This document shows positions 1-12,330 of a stretch of DNA of 64,000 nucleotides, in pieces (the stretch's first letter is position 1; each line of letters begins with the position of its first letter). This DNA is from Siphonodentalium dalli. Its lineage: Eukaryota > Mollusca > Scaphopoda > Gadilida > Siphonodentaliidae. A program made the translations under genes and the position numbers. The notes beneath the pieces were generated by a model. The model was not told where the DNA came from and searched no databases. It worked only from the letters and a program-made list of their open reading frames with translations. The DNA lies in assembly GCA_032622095.1 (NCBI GenBank), contig CP136064.1, forward strand, positions 218,130,205-218,194,204, read 5' to 3'.

Positions 1-290
1 GATTATATTTCGTCAGAACCAAAGCTTGTATGTGTGTTTTCCAGCTAACAATACAGGCCAAGTACGAATATGGGTTCTGTCAAATTATTTTCACATAATT
101 ACGGCCCTTTTTCGACTTCTAATTTGACCGTATTTTGTCATTGAAATTAGGGGTATGTCAAATATACGGCGCATAGTTACATTTAGCTCGAGCTACGCTC
201 TCGTGAAATATATCCATGCGCCATCCGCAACTCGTTGGATAAAAGATTATCGATTAAGATGCGCTTTGTGTTCTGTCTATATGTATTAAA

Positions 291-805
291 GATGGATTAT
301 CTCTTTAAATAACAAATTTTAAATAGTTGCATGGGTATAAAATAATAGATATGAACTGAAGACCCCTGTCCGGAAAAGCTTCTATCAATTAATATTGATT
401 TTATTTCGAATATTAAATCGGGACCGTTCATGTGTCTATTTTTAGAACAGACCATTCGGATGATACCATATATTGCGATATAGAGCACTGGGCTGTTCCT
501 ACGGCTACGCAACGAAAGTCAAATGTCACAGATTGGTTGTTTATATTCTTTTGTTCCACAGGTATAAGTGCTAATAAGTATAATTAACGTTTATTTGTGA
601 CAAAATTGTTAAATAAAATTTCTGGTCTCTGTTAACTATTGTTCGTTAGCTGAACAAACACACCTTTTTAGACCAGAAAATATTCTAAATAAAATTAATA
701 TTGATCGATAGAAGCATTACCGGACATGAGTCTTCGATTCAAATCTAATATTTTATACCCCGGTAACTATATAATGCATGTTTACAAAGAGATAATCCAC
801 CTATA
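291..805. mobile_element. Foldback element with ~125-bp inverted arms
   Basis: The arms 291-415 and 668-805 are reverse complements with modest divergence. Shared blocks in the same order include GGATTATCTCTTT, GGTATAAAATA, TGTCCGG and GCTTCTATC followed by an AATATT-rich stretch. The spacer of about 250 bp has no coding potential. This structure is typical of non-autonomous foldback/MITE elements. I cannot define a target duplication or superfamily. Confidence 0.7.
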
Positions 806-1420
806 AGCTAAAATTGTTATAGTATTTTGCGGTAGTACAATTCGAAATGGCTAAAGGGCGTATTTTGCGACGCCCTAGTGATGCTCTTTGGTGGGCTAAC
901 CACACTCCCAACTACTCGGCCTTTTTCGTCTCAGTTATAACTGCCGCTTTGTTTGCTTTTATCGGTGGGTCAAATATATACCAGACGGACACTCTAAAGA
1001 GTTGCCGAAGTCTATACCGGGGTGGTGAAAAACGTTGATGGAATCTTGTGAGCATATCGTTTTGAGTATATATTTTTTTAAACAGTTCGTGCAGTTGTGG
1101 AGATATGACCAAATATCTACAAATATCTTATTTTGTGTTTAATGCACATAGCCATATGACGAATGAGAATTTGATATTACCACTTTCGTCTGCCAGGCTC
1201 CACTCCAAAATTAACACACATTCAGCTTAAATATCGACGGTGTGACATTTTCTTCCCCTCGTTGCCTGCATGCAACAAAAAGGCTCCACAATAATCAGTT
1301 CCACAAACAGAGCCAGACAACATATAACAAGTGCATTATGCGCCATAAAAAAACGATTGTCTGTGTCTGATAGATCAGTACCGCCGTTAATGACGTTAAT
1401 GCTTCATATCGTGCACGTAT
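806..1420. other. No gene recognised
   Basis: This is AT-rich intergenic sequence. A 63-codon plus-strand frame starting at 847 has no recognisable motif and no support. Nothing else stands out. Confidence 0.5.
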
Positions 1421-1650
1421 AGTAATTATCTAAGTAATCGACCCCTTAACCACAGCAGCATTGTGGGTAACTATTCAGGATTTAGTCGGAAATATGGCTT
1501 GTTGCCATTTATCGATCGGAAAGCTCTCGGGGATGAGCTCTCGGGGAGAGCTTTCCGATGAATGGCAACAATCCATATTTCCGACTAAAGCCTGAAAAGT
1601 TACCCATAATTATGCTGTGGTTAAGGGGTCGATTACTTAGGGCATTACTG
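1421..1650. mobile_element. Palindromic Tc1/mariner-type MITE, copy 1
   Basis: The left arm (about 1421-1537) and right arm (about 1539-1650) are near-perfect reverse complements. They share CCCCTTAACCACAGCA, GGATTTAGTCGGAAATATGG and GGAAAGCTCTC and meet at a tiny loop near 1538. The right end is GGCATTACTG followed by TA. A second copy lies at 58892-59104, where both ends are clean (TA, then CAGTAATGCCC). TA target sites and CAG termini are typical of Tc1/mariner-related MITEs. In this copy the inverted similarity seems to continue weakly outside both ends (ATCGTGCACGTAT against ATGACACGATAT). Confidence 0.75.
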
Positions 1651-1652
1651 TA

Positions 1653-2726
1653 TGACACGATATCAACTGACGATGATAAGCCTACGCATTTTCATAACGG
1701 ACATATTAACGACGTGTTGCAAGTCTGATTGCTAATCATAACTTGTACAAGGGTCTACTATATTGCATATTTATTCGCAGTGATAAACCGTAACAGTGAA
1801 TCAAGTGCATGGATTATATCACTCCGAATAAAACTGACGTATTTTGATCTTTTGGAGTAGAGTCGAGAACGGCTAGAAACCTTTGAAATTTATATATTCA
1901 CCGCGATATACTACATCGGAATTGATTATTCATGTTTAAAAACGAAACGGACGTGGGTAGCAGATGGAGTTACCGGGCCTCGCGTACATTTTTGATCGAT
2001 GTAATGAGGTATCGGTTCGGTGTTGGCTTGGCAAATCAATGCAGACACTAACTGAAACCCCACACGTGGAATCAGTTTACTTGCTAACCATTATGACGTC
2101 AGTTATAACCCGTGAAACCTGATTTGCAACATGAACTTCTACATCTGCCGCAGACTGAGTTCGGAAAGAGCTACACCAATATACACACTTGTAGAACCTA
2201 CAGGAAATAGAAAGTGTTGATATAAAAACTTAAGAAGGATCGAGGTCTATAGACTCAATGTCAGTGCATGTTCTTGGAGCGAAACCCCAATAGGGGATCG
2301 CGATGTACACTTGGTTGGACTATACTAACACTAAGCATGACATTTTGAATGTATGTATATATATATATATATATTTATTTATTTCTATCCTCCATCATAT
2401 GAAGAGTTACATGTAACACAAATACATAAAATACATATAGAACAAAGAACAATTCAGTAGAAAAGAACATATTTACACATTTGTCAGTTGCAGGAGTCAT
2501 TTACAAGTTAAGTTTACCATATGTATGGTCTTTCCTCCACCTATAAAATGAGAACGTCGTGATGTGGCCTAGCTATACCGAAACGAGGATAAAACACAAT
2601 AAACCAAACAAAACCTGGGCCGTATATATACAGATTAGATGTCCCATCCGTTTGACAACAAATCATTGAAAATTCTGAGCCCTTTATTTCTTCCAGTTTC
2701 AGATTATCATTCATAATATGTTTACT
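1653..2726. other. Repeat-poor intergenic stretch with TA microsatellite
   Basis: There is a (TA)n tract at about 2356-2374. At 2557-2575 lies GTGATGTGGCCTAGCTATA, which resembles the 3' end of the LINE at 48205-50005 (GATATGGCCTAGCTGCTA) and may be a LINE tail fragment. No gene is seen. Confidence 0.4.
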
Positions 2727-3325
2727 TTAACCCTTTCTAATCTAAGTACTAATTGACGAGTAGTTCCATTTTTGACATGTTCATATAATAAGTTCACCGA
2801 TAGGTCTTTTGTTGAATTTATTACCTGAACATCCCCCCAATGAATTTGAATTCTTCTGCACTTGTATTATCTTTTCGTACGTCTGTCTATATACTTTTAT
2901 ATACTGTATATACTTTTATGACCGAGTGGAAGATATCATTTGGTATAGAAAGAATGAATGAATAGAGGTTTATTGCGAAGTCACTAAATATAGTGAAACA
3001 ATACTCTTCGTATATATGACAGCGTAATATAGAACCGCCACGTCCACTTCCAGTTTTTTGTTACTATATATCTTCACCGCGAAACTTATTAACCGTTTAC
3101 TCCAGTCAGTTACACAGTGTCCATATGATTGGTCTATATTCATTTGAAGGGGTGTTAAGGTGGTAACAGCAAACGACAGATAAATAAAAGTGCAGAAGGA
3201 GTCCTATTTATTGAGGAAAATGTTTAGATAATAAGTTCAACTATGGTCGTTTGTTGAACTTATTTTCTTAACATTCCATAAAGGATAACTATTCATTAAC
3301 GATGCTTTAGTATAGAAAGGGTTAA
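2727..3325. mobile_element. piggyBac-like non-autonomous element, family P1, copy 1
   Basis: It is bounded by TTAA (2727-2730 and 3322-3325), with inverted termini CCCTTTCTA and TAGAAAGGG. TTAA target duplications with CCCTTT-type termini are characteristic of the piggyBac superfamily. The interior holds small hairpins built on AATAAGTTCAAC...GTTGAACTTATT (clear at 3227-3266, degenerate near 2785-2825). The 33138-33397 element shares these hairpins and termini. No transposase coding is present, so it would need a partner in trans. Confidence 0.75.
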
Positions 3326-5195
3326 CTTCATTAATCAATTTAGTTATCATGTTGGCTATCTTGATTACAATACGTGGCTATCTTTATCAATTAATTTAGA
3401 TATCTTGATTAATCAACTCCACACAATAATGTCACAATTAGTAAATCGAGATAGTGATCATGACTCCACCTGTGGAAATGAGACACTGAGTGACGCTCGA
3501 TTCGATAAGGGTGTCGGTCACCACTTTCACCCAGAAATGAAGGAAGGCTATATATTGCGAAGATATATGCTTGAGTTCGTTGTAGAAACGTGTACACAAA
3601 AGTCCTCCCCATCGGCGCATACACAAGGACTATAGACCCAACCGTGTGTGAGGTACACAAGCACTAAACCACATAATTATTTTTACGCACCGCATCTCGT
3701 CTACAAAATGTTTGAAGATATTATGAAAACAGCATGTTGGACATGCGCGGAGTCATGCTAAAAGACACCAAATTGCATATATTCAGAAACATAAACGAAA
3801 TAATTTTCGTTGTTCCCCCAACTTTATGCGAAATATATGTTACAAGGGGGACCTATCACAATATATATGTTTTGAGACGCTCAAGTCAGCATCACGATGT
3901 ATCACATGCTAAAAAAAAATTAAATCCACACACAACGTGTCCGACGTGGTCGCTTCTTTATGCAGAAGTTCGAGCGTTATAATTAATCTGTATTCATAGG
4001 TAGATTTGGCTAATTGTGCGTTAACGTTAAACCTTCTTTAAATGGGCCATGTAATCTATTTTTGGGTCACCCAATTTAATTGTTCAGTTTGTGCACAGTG
4101 TTGATCATTTAATATCAATATATACGCCCTAAATTGAGTACCCTTTGTCAATTATCTCCGGGGTTCGATCGTGTACAACTGAATAACAAACCGACAATAG
4201 CCGTATTGTTGGCGTTGTAATACTAACAGCCATTCAATGGGATTTCATGAAAGACAAACTGGCTGTGGATTATTGGAACCTTTTGACGAAGGTATCGAAA
4301 CTTACATACTTGATCACATATTCAAACGGGTACTTTGATCACCTTCAAGTTTTCAATTCAACGTCCTTTGAATGGCACTCGTGGAATCTAGTTAAAATAA
4401 TTCAGGTCTTGACCACATGCTGATTCAAAACGGATAAAACACACATGACCAGCGTCAAATAGACCCACCCCTCTTGTAATATTATATTACAATACAATAT
4501 GTTTAAACAAAAATTAGCCACAGACACAAGTGGAGTGAACTTCGATGCCCCAGTTCTGTGAAAGAAAGTGATGGCGATATATAGTACGAATACTATGAAT
4601 GACATGACGAATAATCTATGCGTATGGGGTATACATGGTAATACTGTAACATGTTCCCTTATATATTACCCTGATATATACTAATTGACGATTACTCAAA
4701 CTCTATAACACATTCTATCCTTTGGTCAATACTAGAACTAGCAGCAACATGATATTATCAGCTGAAGAAACAAAGTATATTATGTGTGTATATAAACGAT
4801 GGTTTGTAATTTAACACCAGAAATTCGTTCGTCAAAGGTCGTGGGTCGACTTTCAGTTAGTATCGTGATAACCGACAATCAACTAACGTTTTGTGAACAA
4901 CGTTTTAGTGTAAACATATTTTTATTTCCAAATCCAAACATAATACACATAATACACAAATGACATAAATATACAACATATAAGAGATAATGTATGGAAA
5001 TGAGGATCAGACAACAAGCCCGAGGGCTTATATGAAGTCTTTACCTCTTTGGCGACATGCCCCTTCCCCAATAAGTGAGGGAGGGGTATCGATCAGACGG
5101 GAAAGGATAGAAATAATGTTTTTTAAAGGAGAAGTAACTAAGTTTGAGTTGGGGATGGAAACAGCGGGAAGATAGTGTTAGGGATAGCAGGAGGC
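3326..5195. other. No gene recognised
   Basis: Only short, motif-less frames are present on either strand (for example 82 codons from 3734 and 67 codons ending at 4402). No inverted or tandem repeat of note was seen. Confidence 0.4.
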
Positions 5196-5240
5196 AGAGA
5201 GAGAGATAGAGAGAGAAAGAGAGAGAGAAAGAATGAGATA
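5196..5240. repeat. GA-rich microsatellite
   Basis: Imperfect (GA)n with GATA and GAAA interruptions. It creates a spurious Ser/Leu-rich frame on the minus strand. Confidence 0.85.
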
Positions 5241-5559
5241 GAGTGAGAAATTAGAAGGGACAGAGTTTTCAATAATTTAGTTGCTGCGTGGTGAAAATTA
5301 TGCTCGTAGTAATATGCATGCGTCAGGCTCCATGGGAGGGGGTCAATCGCAATGGCCAATTCCTCTTTCAATGGGGTTCACTGTGAATATCGCTGCATTA
5401 TTCATGTAGAATCATTTCACGTATATACAGGATAGTGACAAGTAAGAAACTTACAAAATAATCGTTATCGGAAGACATTTAGTACTACATATATAATGGG
5501 GAACATCGTGCTGCCGCATAACGCGGCCGGAATCCAAAGCAATTTGTTACCCATACAGA

Positions 5560-6060
5560 TCATGGAAATCGTTTTGTTCTCATGATATATGTCTGTACTG
5601 CATTAAATATTTGTTTGTTTTTGCGAAGGCTAAGCTCCCTTGATCCCCGCATTAGAGTATTCTCAGATAGGGCAACATTGGGTAGGGAGTCATAGTTCTC
5701 TTCTTGGCTCTTGATAAAATGTACATTCAAAGAGATAGTGGTAAGTTGTCTCAAGTTCCCCACATAAACAGAAGGGAGAAATTTTTACATGGTTATCTGT
5801 CAGGTCAGAACTCAGGTGGCTGCACTTCAATCTTAACCGGGTGTGAAGGATATCAGATTTACGGGATTTACTATGATAAAAATAGGCAGGTGGACGTATA
5901 TTGTCACTGTTCAGCTCTTTTTTGAAGTCTTCGATTGTACTGCAGCTTTTTATAGTTTCCGGTAGTTTGTTCCATTCGGTAATTGCAGATGGTAAGAATG
6001 AACCCATATAATAGTCATAGTTAATATTCGAGGGTAGTCTTATATGTTCAAATCTGAAAT
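5560..6060 (-). pseudogene. LINE ORF2 C-terminal remnant, frameshifted
   Basis: This is the C-terminal tail of a non-LTR retrotransposon polyprotein. It reads (high to low coordinates) FEHIRLPSNINYDYYMGSF, LPSAITEWNKLPETI, then ILHTRLRLKCSHLSSDL and the zinc-finger-like FCLCGELETTYHYLFEC (C-x-C...H-x4-C). The order 'PSAI..WN.LP', 'HTRLRL.CS.L', 'C.CG..ETT.H.L..C' is diagnostic of the tail following the reverse transcriptase in many jockey/CR1-group LINEs. Near 5705 the reading shifts frame and continues as SLNVHFIKSQEENY through ELSLRKNKQIFNAVQTYI, which completes the usual tail. No RT domain is visible upstream (above 6060), so this is a truncated, decayed copy. Confidence 0.85.
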
Positions 6061-7190
6061 TACAACAACGTTTTGCGGATAACTACAGCAACACAGTTAA
6101 CCAACATATCGTATCTTGGCTTCAACAATGTTGTTAAATGATAATAGTTATTAGATATTAAATATCAGTTATGCTTATTCCACAAGCATACACTTACCTG
6201 TTTGAAAATCCATAGTCCAACAGACCTCCTTGCGAAACACTATAATTATACACCGTTATGTCTATGTCATAAGCCAACTACGCAAGAGCAGCCACAAGTG
6301 TCGATGAATGGAGTCCAATTAGAACTAACCCACATGTGCTTATGTTGACATTACACTGGTGACTGATGAACAGACTGATCTAGCTAATTATTTAGATAAA
6401 TCACAATTTCCCTCGGGTAACCCATTCAGCGTGTTTTTTCATTTGATCACGGAAACGTATAAATGATAGTATTTACGAGATTGTGTTCTTCAATCTTTGA
6501 TTCTTAAGTTCAAACGACACTTTTAAACGTTTCACTATTGATGAAATTATATTGTTTTTATCACATAACCGATGGCTATATAAAAGCTATATATAAACTC
6601 AGAGTCGTCAGGTAAACGAGTACGTGTTAATGAACTTGATAATCACCGACATCAGCTTGAATGACTCATTTATACATTCATCTCGAAATGATTGAGTCTG
6701 GTAATGAAAGTCGATCGTTAGGCAAATTACAAGTAATACTGTGTCACATTAGTTATCAACATATCTTGGATGTAATCGTGCCAACATTAAGGTTATACCG
6801 AAAGGAAGTGTATGCATATTGTTGCAGGTGGGGATGGGTGGTGGCGCAGAAAAACAAAACGACATTTTGGAAAAATCAGAGAAAGAGATGTTTGTTCCTC
6901 CAAACATGGAAACCATATATACAAACATTTACTGGTGACATAAATACACAATACAATTTAACTGGGGGAAGCTCATTTGAAGTCGGTAGTTGTTAAGTAA
7001 CGTAGATAATCCCCCCATCAAATTGTGTACTCGTGTGCGGACAGGCCGATCTAATTCCGTAAGTGATAATTAAAATATCAAGACGACAGATGGCTTTCCA
7101 GATACCACACAGAAGACCGAAGAATAGTTCATGTATCACTAAACTATATTGCGGGAATAATATACTGCAATACGATATATATATATATAT
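6061..7190. other. No gene; short dispersed repeat near 6815-6870
   Basis: The stretch GCAGGTGGGGATGG..GGCGCAGAAAAACAAAACGACA at about 6825-6870 recurs at 8269-8310 and, more degenerately, at 11745-11775. A 111-codon plus-strand frame at 6661-6996 overlaps it but has no recognisable domain. A (TA)n tract lies at 7176-7194. Confidence 0.45.
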
Positions 7191-7201
7191 ATATGTATTA
7201 T

Positions 7202-7593
7202 TCAGACCGCGCGTAATTCGCAAATGAAGCGGACGCATTGCACGAATAATTGCTTCTCATCGGAGATGACGTGAACTTCTGCTCCGATGCATCCACCAAA
7301 GGGATAAGCTAAGAGGGTTTCTTCCCACAATGTATATACGCCAATGAGGCATCCGCGATATGATACAGCTATTTCCATCACCAACATTAATCAGAACATA
7401 GGATGCAAATATACCGCACACATCGCTTGAAAAGACGATATTCATCACACAACAGTTCAATTTGTATTGGGATACAACCGCCAAGGCAGTACGCTTGGAA
7501 TGTATCGGTATTCATGTTGTCAAGAAAGATAAAAGTTTCAATTCCAAATATGTCAATCAACATACCAAAATGTGTTTCGTACCATATGTGCAA
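7202..7593 (-). other. Tandemly duplicated coding-like segment, unidentified
   Basis: Two adjacent minus-strand frames encode related peptides. One (7387-7593) contains AYCLGGCIPIQIELLCDEY then LFKRCVRYICIL. The other (7202-7387) contains AYPFGGCIGAEVHVISDEK then LFVQCVRFICEL. The shared skeleton AY..GGCI.......DE..LF..CVR.IC.L extends over about 39 residues at roughly half identity, while the DNA differs more. This suggests an old duplication of a once-coding unit of about 190 bp. I do not recognise the family. It may be a fragment of a transposon or of a host exon pair. No start codon context or splice sites could be assigned. Confidence 0.4.
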
Positions 7594-7624
7594 ACTCGGA
7601 TGTACACTCCAGATACATATTAAA

Positions 7625-7810
7625 CAAGATAATTGAACATATTTGGTTGCAGCGACTGTATATATTGAGCGTCATTGCCATCAGTGGTTTTGGTAAAAAT
7701 ATTGGCCATCTTGATTGGGAAATAATCAGGTTCTTCGAGAGAGAGAGCTGCCAAAGTTTCTACAGTGACTGGATGTCGGGTTTTACCTTGAAGAGTAATG
7801 ATAGAGAATC
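7625..7810 (-). other. Open coding-like stretch upstream of the 7.2-7.6 kb duplication
   Basis: A minus-strand frame stays open for about 62 codons. It includes TLQGKTRHPVTVETLAALS and LEEPDYFPIKMANIFTK and ends ..NMFNYLV-stop. Composition is protein-like, but there is no family I can name. It lies just upstream of the duplicated segment on the same strand and could belong to the same decayed gene or element. Confidence 0.3.
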
Positions 7811-8814
7811 GTCTCTCTGATCACTCTGACTCACTTCGCGTGAGTAGTGAGCAGATAAGGCAAGAAAACCATAGTCAGAAATGGTACCGCGCTCAAGATC
7901 ATATATTATATACCCATGATTGTAATTATAGAATATTTTTCATTTCTGTTATTTGTAATTGTCATAGCTTATCACAAACCAAAAATCAACATTATTGACA
8001 TAATGTAAACGCCAATAAACGAAATTGAAATTCTCAACTACACCTTTTACCAGGCTCGGACTCGGGGTCGCACTACAACTTTTAATGTGTCCCAATAATT
8101 AACATTCTATAAATAGAACCCTACGCTATAGCAGCGCCCAGGCGAAACAAGAATTTGTACATTATTAGTATGCGCGTAACAATCTCTGACCATTTTCTTC
8201 CAAGTAGACTGAATTGGGAAAGAAACCCGTAATGGTATAAGTTGAATCTATGGAAAGTATGCATATTGTTCCAGGTGGGGGATGGTGGCGGCACAGAAAA
8301 ACAAAACGACAGATTAGAAAACTAAGACGGCTCTGAGCTACCAGAACATGTCCGAAATAATATACACTGTCGGATACCCGTTTAGGTTCGGACATTCCAA
8401 GATGGCGGCGCCCACTAAAGCAGATAAACGGTAAGTGTATATATTGTCTCCAAGCAGCAATCAACGACATCTTTCGGTGATACACCTTGAAACAGTTATG
8501 TAGGAATTTGTATGCCCAACACATACGTAACACGCCTTTCGCATGACAGGCATGTGAATTGTTGTATTTGGCGTGTCAAGTCGACATAATTTTTCGAAAT
8601 TTTATCGAGGCGGCGAAATGTTCGCTTTTTCGTATTTTTCTGGCCCTGGGCTCATGCATCTTCAAATTTATGTATTGTTGCTGGTAGATTAGGTCACCAC
8701 ACATCTTCGGAATGCAAAACCGGCGATATTTTTATTGTTTAACTCAGAAAAACGACCTTTGAAAATTTCAAAATGTTCAGGTTCGGATTCGCAACATTCG
8801 CGATGATTTTGTTC

Positions 8815-8892
8815 AGGTTCAGACACAATTTTCGTTCAGGTTCGGACAAATTTGGTTCAGGTTCGGACAATTTTAGTTCAGGTTCGGACGCA
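8815..8892. repeat. Short tandem repeat GTTCAGGTTCGGACA
   Basis: Four to five imperfect copies of a 16-20 bp unit (TTCAGGTTCGGACAA/TT). The mirror arm at 10910-10985 has fewer copies, so copy number changed after the arms were formed. Confidence 0.8.
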
Positions 8893-8960
8893 TCAAAACC
8901 TTACCTATAAATGACATGCCGACGTGCAGTCGCGATCTTATTGTGCGTGTTATTAACGAA

Positions 8961-10849
8961 CATGCATTGTTAATTTGTTATATCTAAATATGTCAGCTGA
9001 AATTTCCAAATATAGGTGGTAAATTCTCCGAATTCATGGGATAAAAGCCACAGTTGAATATTCTCGAGCAATGTCTACTATAAACCAGCTAGTGGGAATT
9101 ATTACATTGTACAAATGAGCAACAGTGGTATTATTACTTATCTTCTGAAATATCGGGGATACATGGATATTTAATACCTGGTTCTCGATTTTGAACCCCG
9201 ATGCGGAGCCAAGGGGTTTCAAAAAGAGACATCCGGGTATTAAATCTCCTAGTATCCCACGATGTTGGCGGAGTTAACGATTTTGTCCCACATCAATAGC
9301 TACCATGTGGTGTGCTTTTTATAGGTTATCAGATAAATTCACACCAATCAGCACCAATAAGAATAATTCAGTAGCAGACCTATCGATCCTGTTTTAGGTG
9401 ACGTCAATTAAGCTCAACGCGCTAGAACAATGTCACGATTGGTGAAACTGCTAGTTCAAGGGTAATTCATAACCACGATGTTTCACGTGCTTTTATACGC
9501 CCACTGTCAAAGAGTTACGGGAACATGGTGCATGATTTAAACGTGACGTTGTTGTCAATCAGATTGTTAGTTACAACCGGTGTGGGGACCAGCGTTGTTT
9601 GTTATATGTTTCCCTATGAAATAGTTGTAATTTGAAATGACATACGATGCGCTCTCGTTCGTCAGGACCTTGGCATGGATAATAATTTTCAAACTTTATC
9701 TCACTGTAGATATACACTTCTGTTTAAAAAAGGGTACGCAATTATTGACGCGTGTATTATCAATGGAACTACGCGAAATTCCGCGGAAGACTGAAAATAG
9801 TTTATTACTGAAATAAGTTCTAAAGAAAAACAAATGATCCCGTTTTATTACGTATTCAGTTATTTGTTAATTGGGTTTCTGTGTGTAATATTTAACCATT
9901 GGGTAGGCACTATTCTCTTAAGCGCATGAAGGAAATTTTCCACACAAATTTAGAGATACTTAATGTGCCAACGGAACAGCTGATATTGTTTGCATAAGTT
10001 TCGCAACCTCGGCGTCTAAATTCTTGTTTCGATAAACAAATACTTGTAGTTTTTCAGAATTGCTTACCATAAGCATAACATAAAGAGAACACATTATGGT
10101 TTCTCGAATAATATATTCCTGAAATATCGCCGCTCGTGAAGATTCGCATATTGCAGGTATTATTCGGCAAACCATAGGTATTCTCTATGGTCGCATAGTG
10201 CTGAATAGAACGCAACATGTTCGGGCTCTAATTAATAGTCCTGCATAATAGTCGTGTGACAAATGGTTAACTTGTAACTGGATTCAACATTTAGAAATGA
10301 GGCAAAACACATAAGGCTTATATTGAAAAGAATGTTTCGTGTGAATACCCAAATATATCATCCAATTATTGATACAAAACATGGTATATATTGTCTATCT
10401 ATCAGCAAGTATTTATGGGCAAATTGTGGGAACTGCTATATAATCACATTCATCGTATAAGCAGTCTAACAAAATAGAGTTACTGTTCGTGTCTCGTTTC
10501 TGCGCTTTATGTCTTGGAATATATTGTTAGTAGAGACTGGGGGTAAATACATCATTACACGGCTTGTTGAGGGGGGATCGCCTTGGGGGATACGAGCCTC
10601 TACGGGGCATACCACACAGTATCCCCCTCAAAAAGCCGTGTAACTTATATCATGGACAGTTATCTGCTCATCTACGTGCGGCGATCTTCGTGGCATCGTA
10701 TGTGGATGTGGAGGGGAATCACGTGATCGCATACAGCTCACACGCATAAAAAAATAAGAAAGTCCGCCCAAATTATTCACGAGTGGGCTAAAACCATGCC
10801 TCGTGTTCCCCATTTATCGTTTCTTTTTACGAATGGAAGATAACCAAAT
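8961..10849. other. Spacer of the large inverted repeat; no gene
   Basis: Frames up to 71 codons occur, none with a motif. At 10567-10640 a short inverted pair (ACGGCTTGTTGAGGGGG at 10559 against CCCCCTCAAAAAGCCGTG at 10623) forms a local hairpin. No transposase can be recognised. Confidence 0.45.
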
Positions 10850-11939
10850 GCATAAAAACGCAATAAGAACGCGACTGTACCTCGGCGTGTCATTTTTATG
10901 AGAAGTTTTTGATGCGTCCGATCCTGAACCAAATTTGTCCGAACCTGAACGAAAATTGTGTCTGAACCTGAACAAAATCATCGCGAATGTTGCGAATCCG
11001 AACCTGAACATTTTGAAATTTTCAAAGGTCGTTTTTCGGAGTTAAACAATAAAAAATATCGCCGGTTTTGCATTCCGAAGATGTGTGGTGACCTAATCTA
11101 CCAGCAACAATACATAAATTTGCGGATGCATGAGCCCAGGGCCAGAAAAATACGAAAAAGCGAACATTTCGCCGCCTCGATAAAATTTCGAAAAATTATG
11201 ACGTCTTGACACGCCAAATACAACAATTCACATGCCTGTCACGCGAAAGGCGTGTTACGTATGTGTTGGGCATACAAATTCCTACATAACTGTTTCAAGG
11301 TGTATCACCGAAAGATGTCGTTGATTGCTGCTTGGAGACAATATATACACTTACCGTTTATCTGCTTTAGTGGGCGCCGCCATCTTGGAATGTCCGAACC
11401 TAAACGGGTATCCGACAGTGATATAGTGATCTTTATTTGGCGTTGCGCTCTTGTGTATATTTTGAAATACGTGCTTTATGTGTCGATTTACGCTTTCATC
11501 CGTCATAAAAAGAACGATAATCCGGGCAATTATATATATCTTGCTTTATCCCTCCATAATGAAGAGCAGGTGTATTTATATCATATTATATACACTTATA
11601 CATGATCAGGTCGGACAAATATCTACATTAGCGACATATAGTGTTAAGTTTTGGTAAACAAAGTGATGCAACTTTAAAGAGCTTGAGATTTTTCAATAGA
11701 GTGTGATACTTTCATTTTTGAATAGAGAACACACACATCCCTAAGTTGGGGAGGGGAAGTGACACAGAAAAACGACAGATTATACAAATAAGACGGCTCT
11801 GAGGTATCACAACATCTCTGAAATAAATAATTACGCGCGCACCGCGTGTATACTGCTGTCCAAATTCTAGATAGCTGTGGTTCGCTGGGCGTTTTATTTA
11901 CAGATAATGGGTTTTCCGGTTTAAAAGTCGAACTGCGCG

Positions 11940-12330
11940 ACCAGGAGGCCGAGTCCGGTAAAAGGTGTAGTTGGGAATTTCAATTTCGTTTATTGTCCTT
12001 TACAGTATTATGTCAATACTGTTGATTTTTGGTTTGTGACAAGCTATGTCAATTACAAATACAAGAAATTAAAAAGATAATTTGTAAGTCTTATATTTCA
12101 ACTTTTATAGATATGTTTCGTTCTGCAGCCCACTGATGGTTGTGGTCGGAGACGGCCGAGTCGGCCACCGGTTCATTAATTAGGTGCTGGTTGTTATTGT
12201 TATTTTAACGGAATTCTGAGTTGGTCATTCGCGAAACCCCTATATTTTATATTCTATAATTACAATCATGGGTATATAATATATGACAATTGAGCGCATT
12301 ACCATTTCTGACTATGGTGTTCTTGTAGTA
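11940..12330. repeat. Dispersed repeat family R (also 7870-8100, 31815-31945, 52890-53130)
   Basis: Shared blocks are GGTAAAAGGTGTAGTTGGGA, TTTGGTTTGTGA.AAGCTAT, TCTTATATTTCAACTTTTAT, CAGCCCACT and, further on, ACGGAATTCTGAG and ACCATTTCTGA.TATGG. Four loci carry parts of it in either orientation. No coding is seen. The class is unknown; it may be a non-autonomous DNA element. Confidence 0.65.

Larger units (their letters stand above)
7870..12330. mobile_element. Large inverted repeat, ~4.4 kb
   Basis: The inner arms 8365-8960 and 10850-11420 are reverse complements with high similarity. Both encode the same peptide in the same relative orientation (LRMCWAYKFLHNCFKVYH, RHLGMSEPKRVSDS). The left arm has additional tandem copies of a 16-18 bp GGTTCAGGTTCGGACAA unit at 8815-8892. 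Outer arms 7870-8100 and about 11870-12330 are also inverted relatives (shared CACCTTTTACC, TTGGTTTGTGA, GGTATATAATATATGA). The spacer 8960-10850 lacks recognisable genes. The whole resembles a composite foldback element or an inverted duplication. The outer arm also exists alone at 52890-53130 and, in part, at 31815-31945. Confidence 0.7.

Noticed and set aside
5138-5371. Ser/Leu-rich minus-strand frame
   Set aside because: Complement of the GA microsatellite.
8165-8533. 122-codon frame encoding LRMCWAYKFLHNCFKVYH, also at 11252-11605, considered as a THAP-type DNA-binding domain
   Set aside because: Cys/His spacing and the FP/W positions of THAP domains are not met in any frame; the duplication is explained by the inverted repeat.
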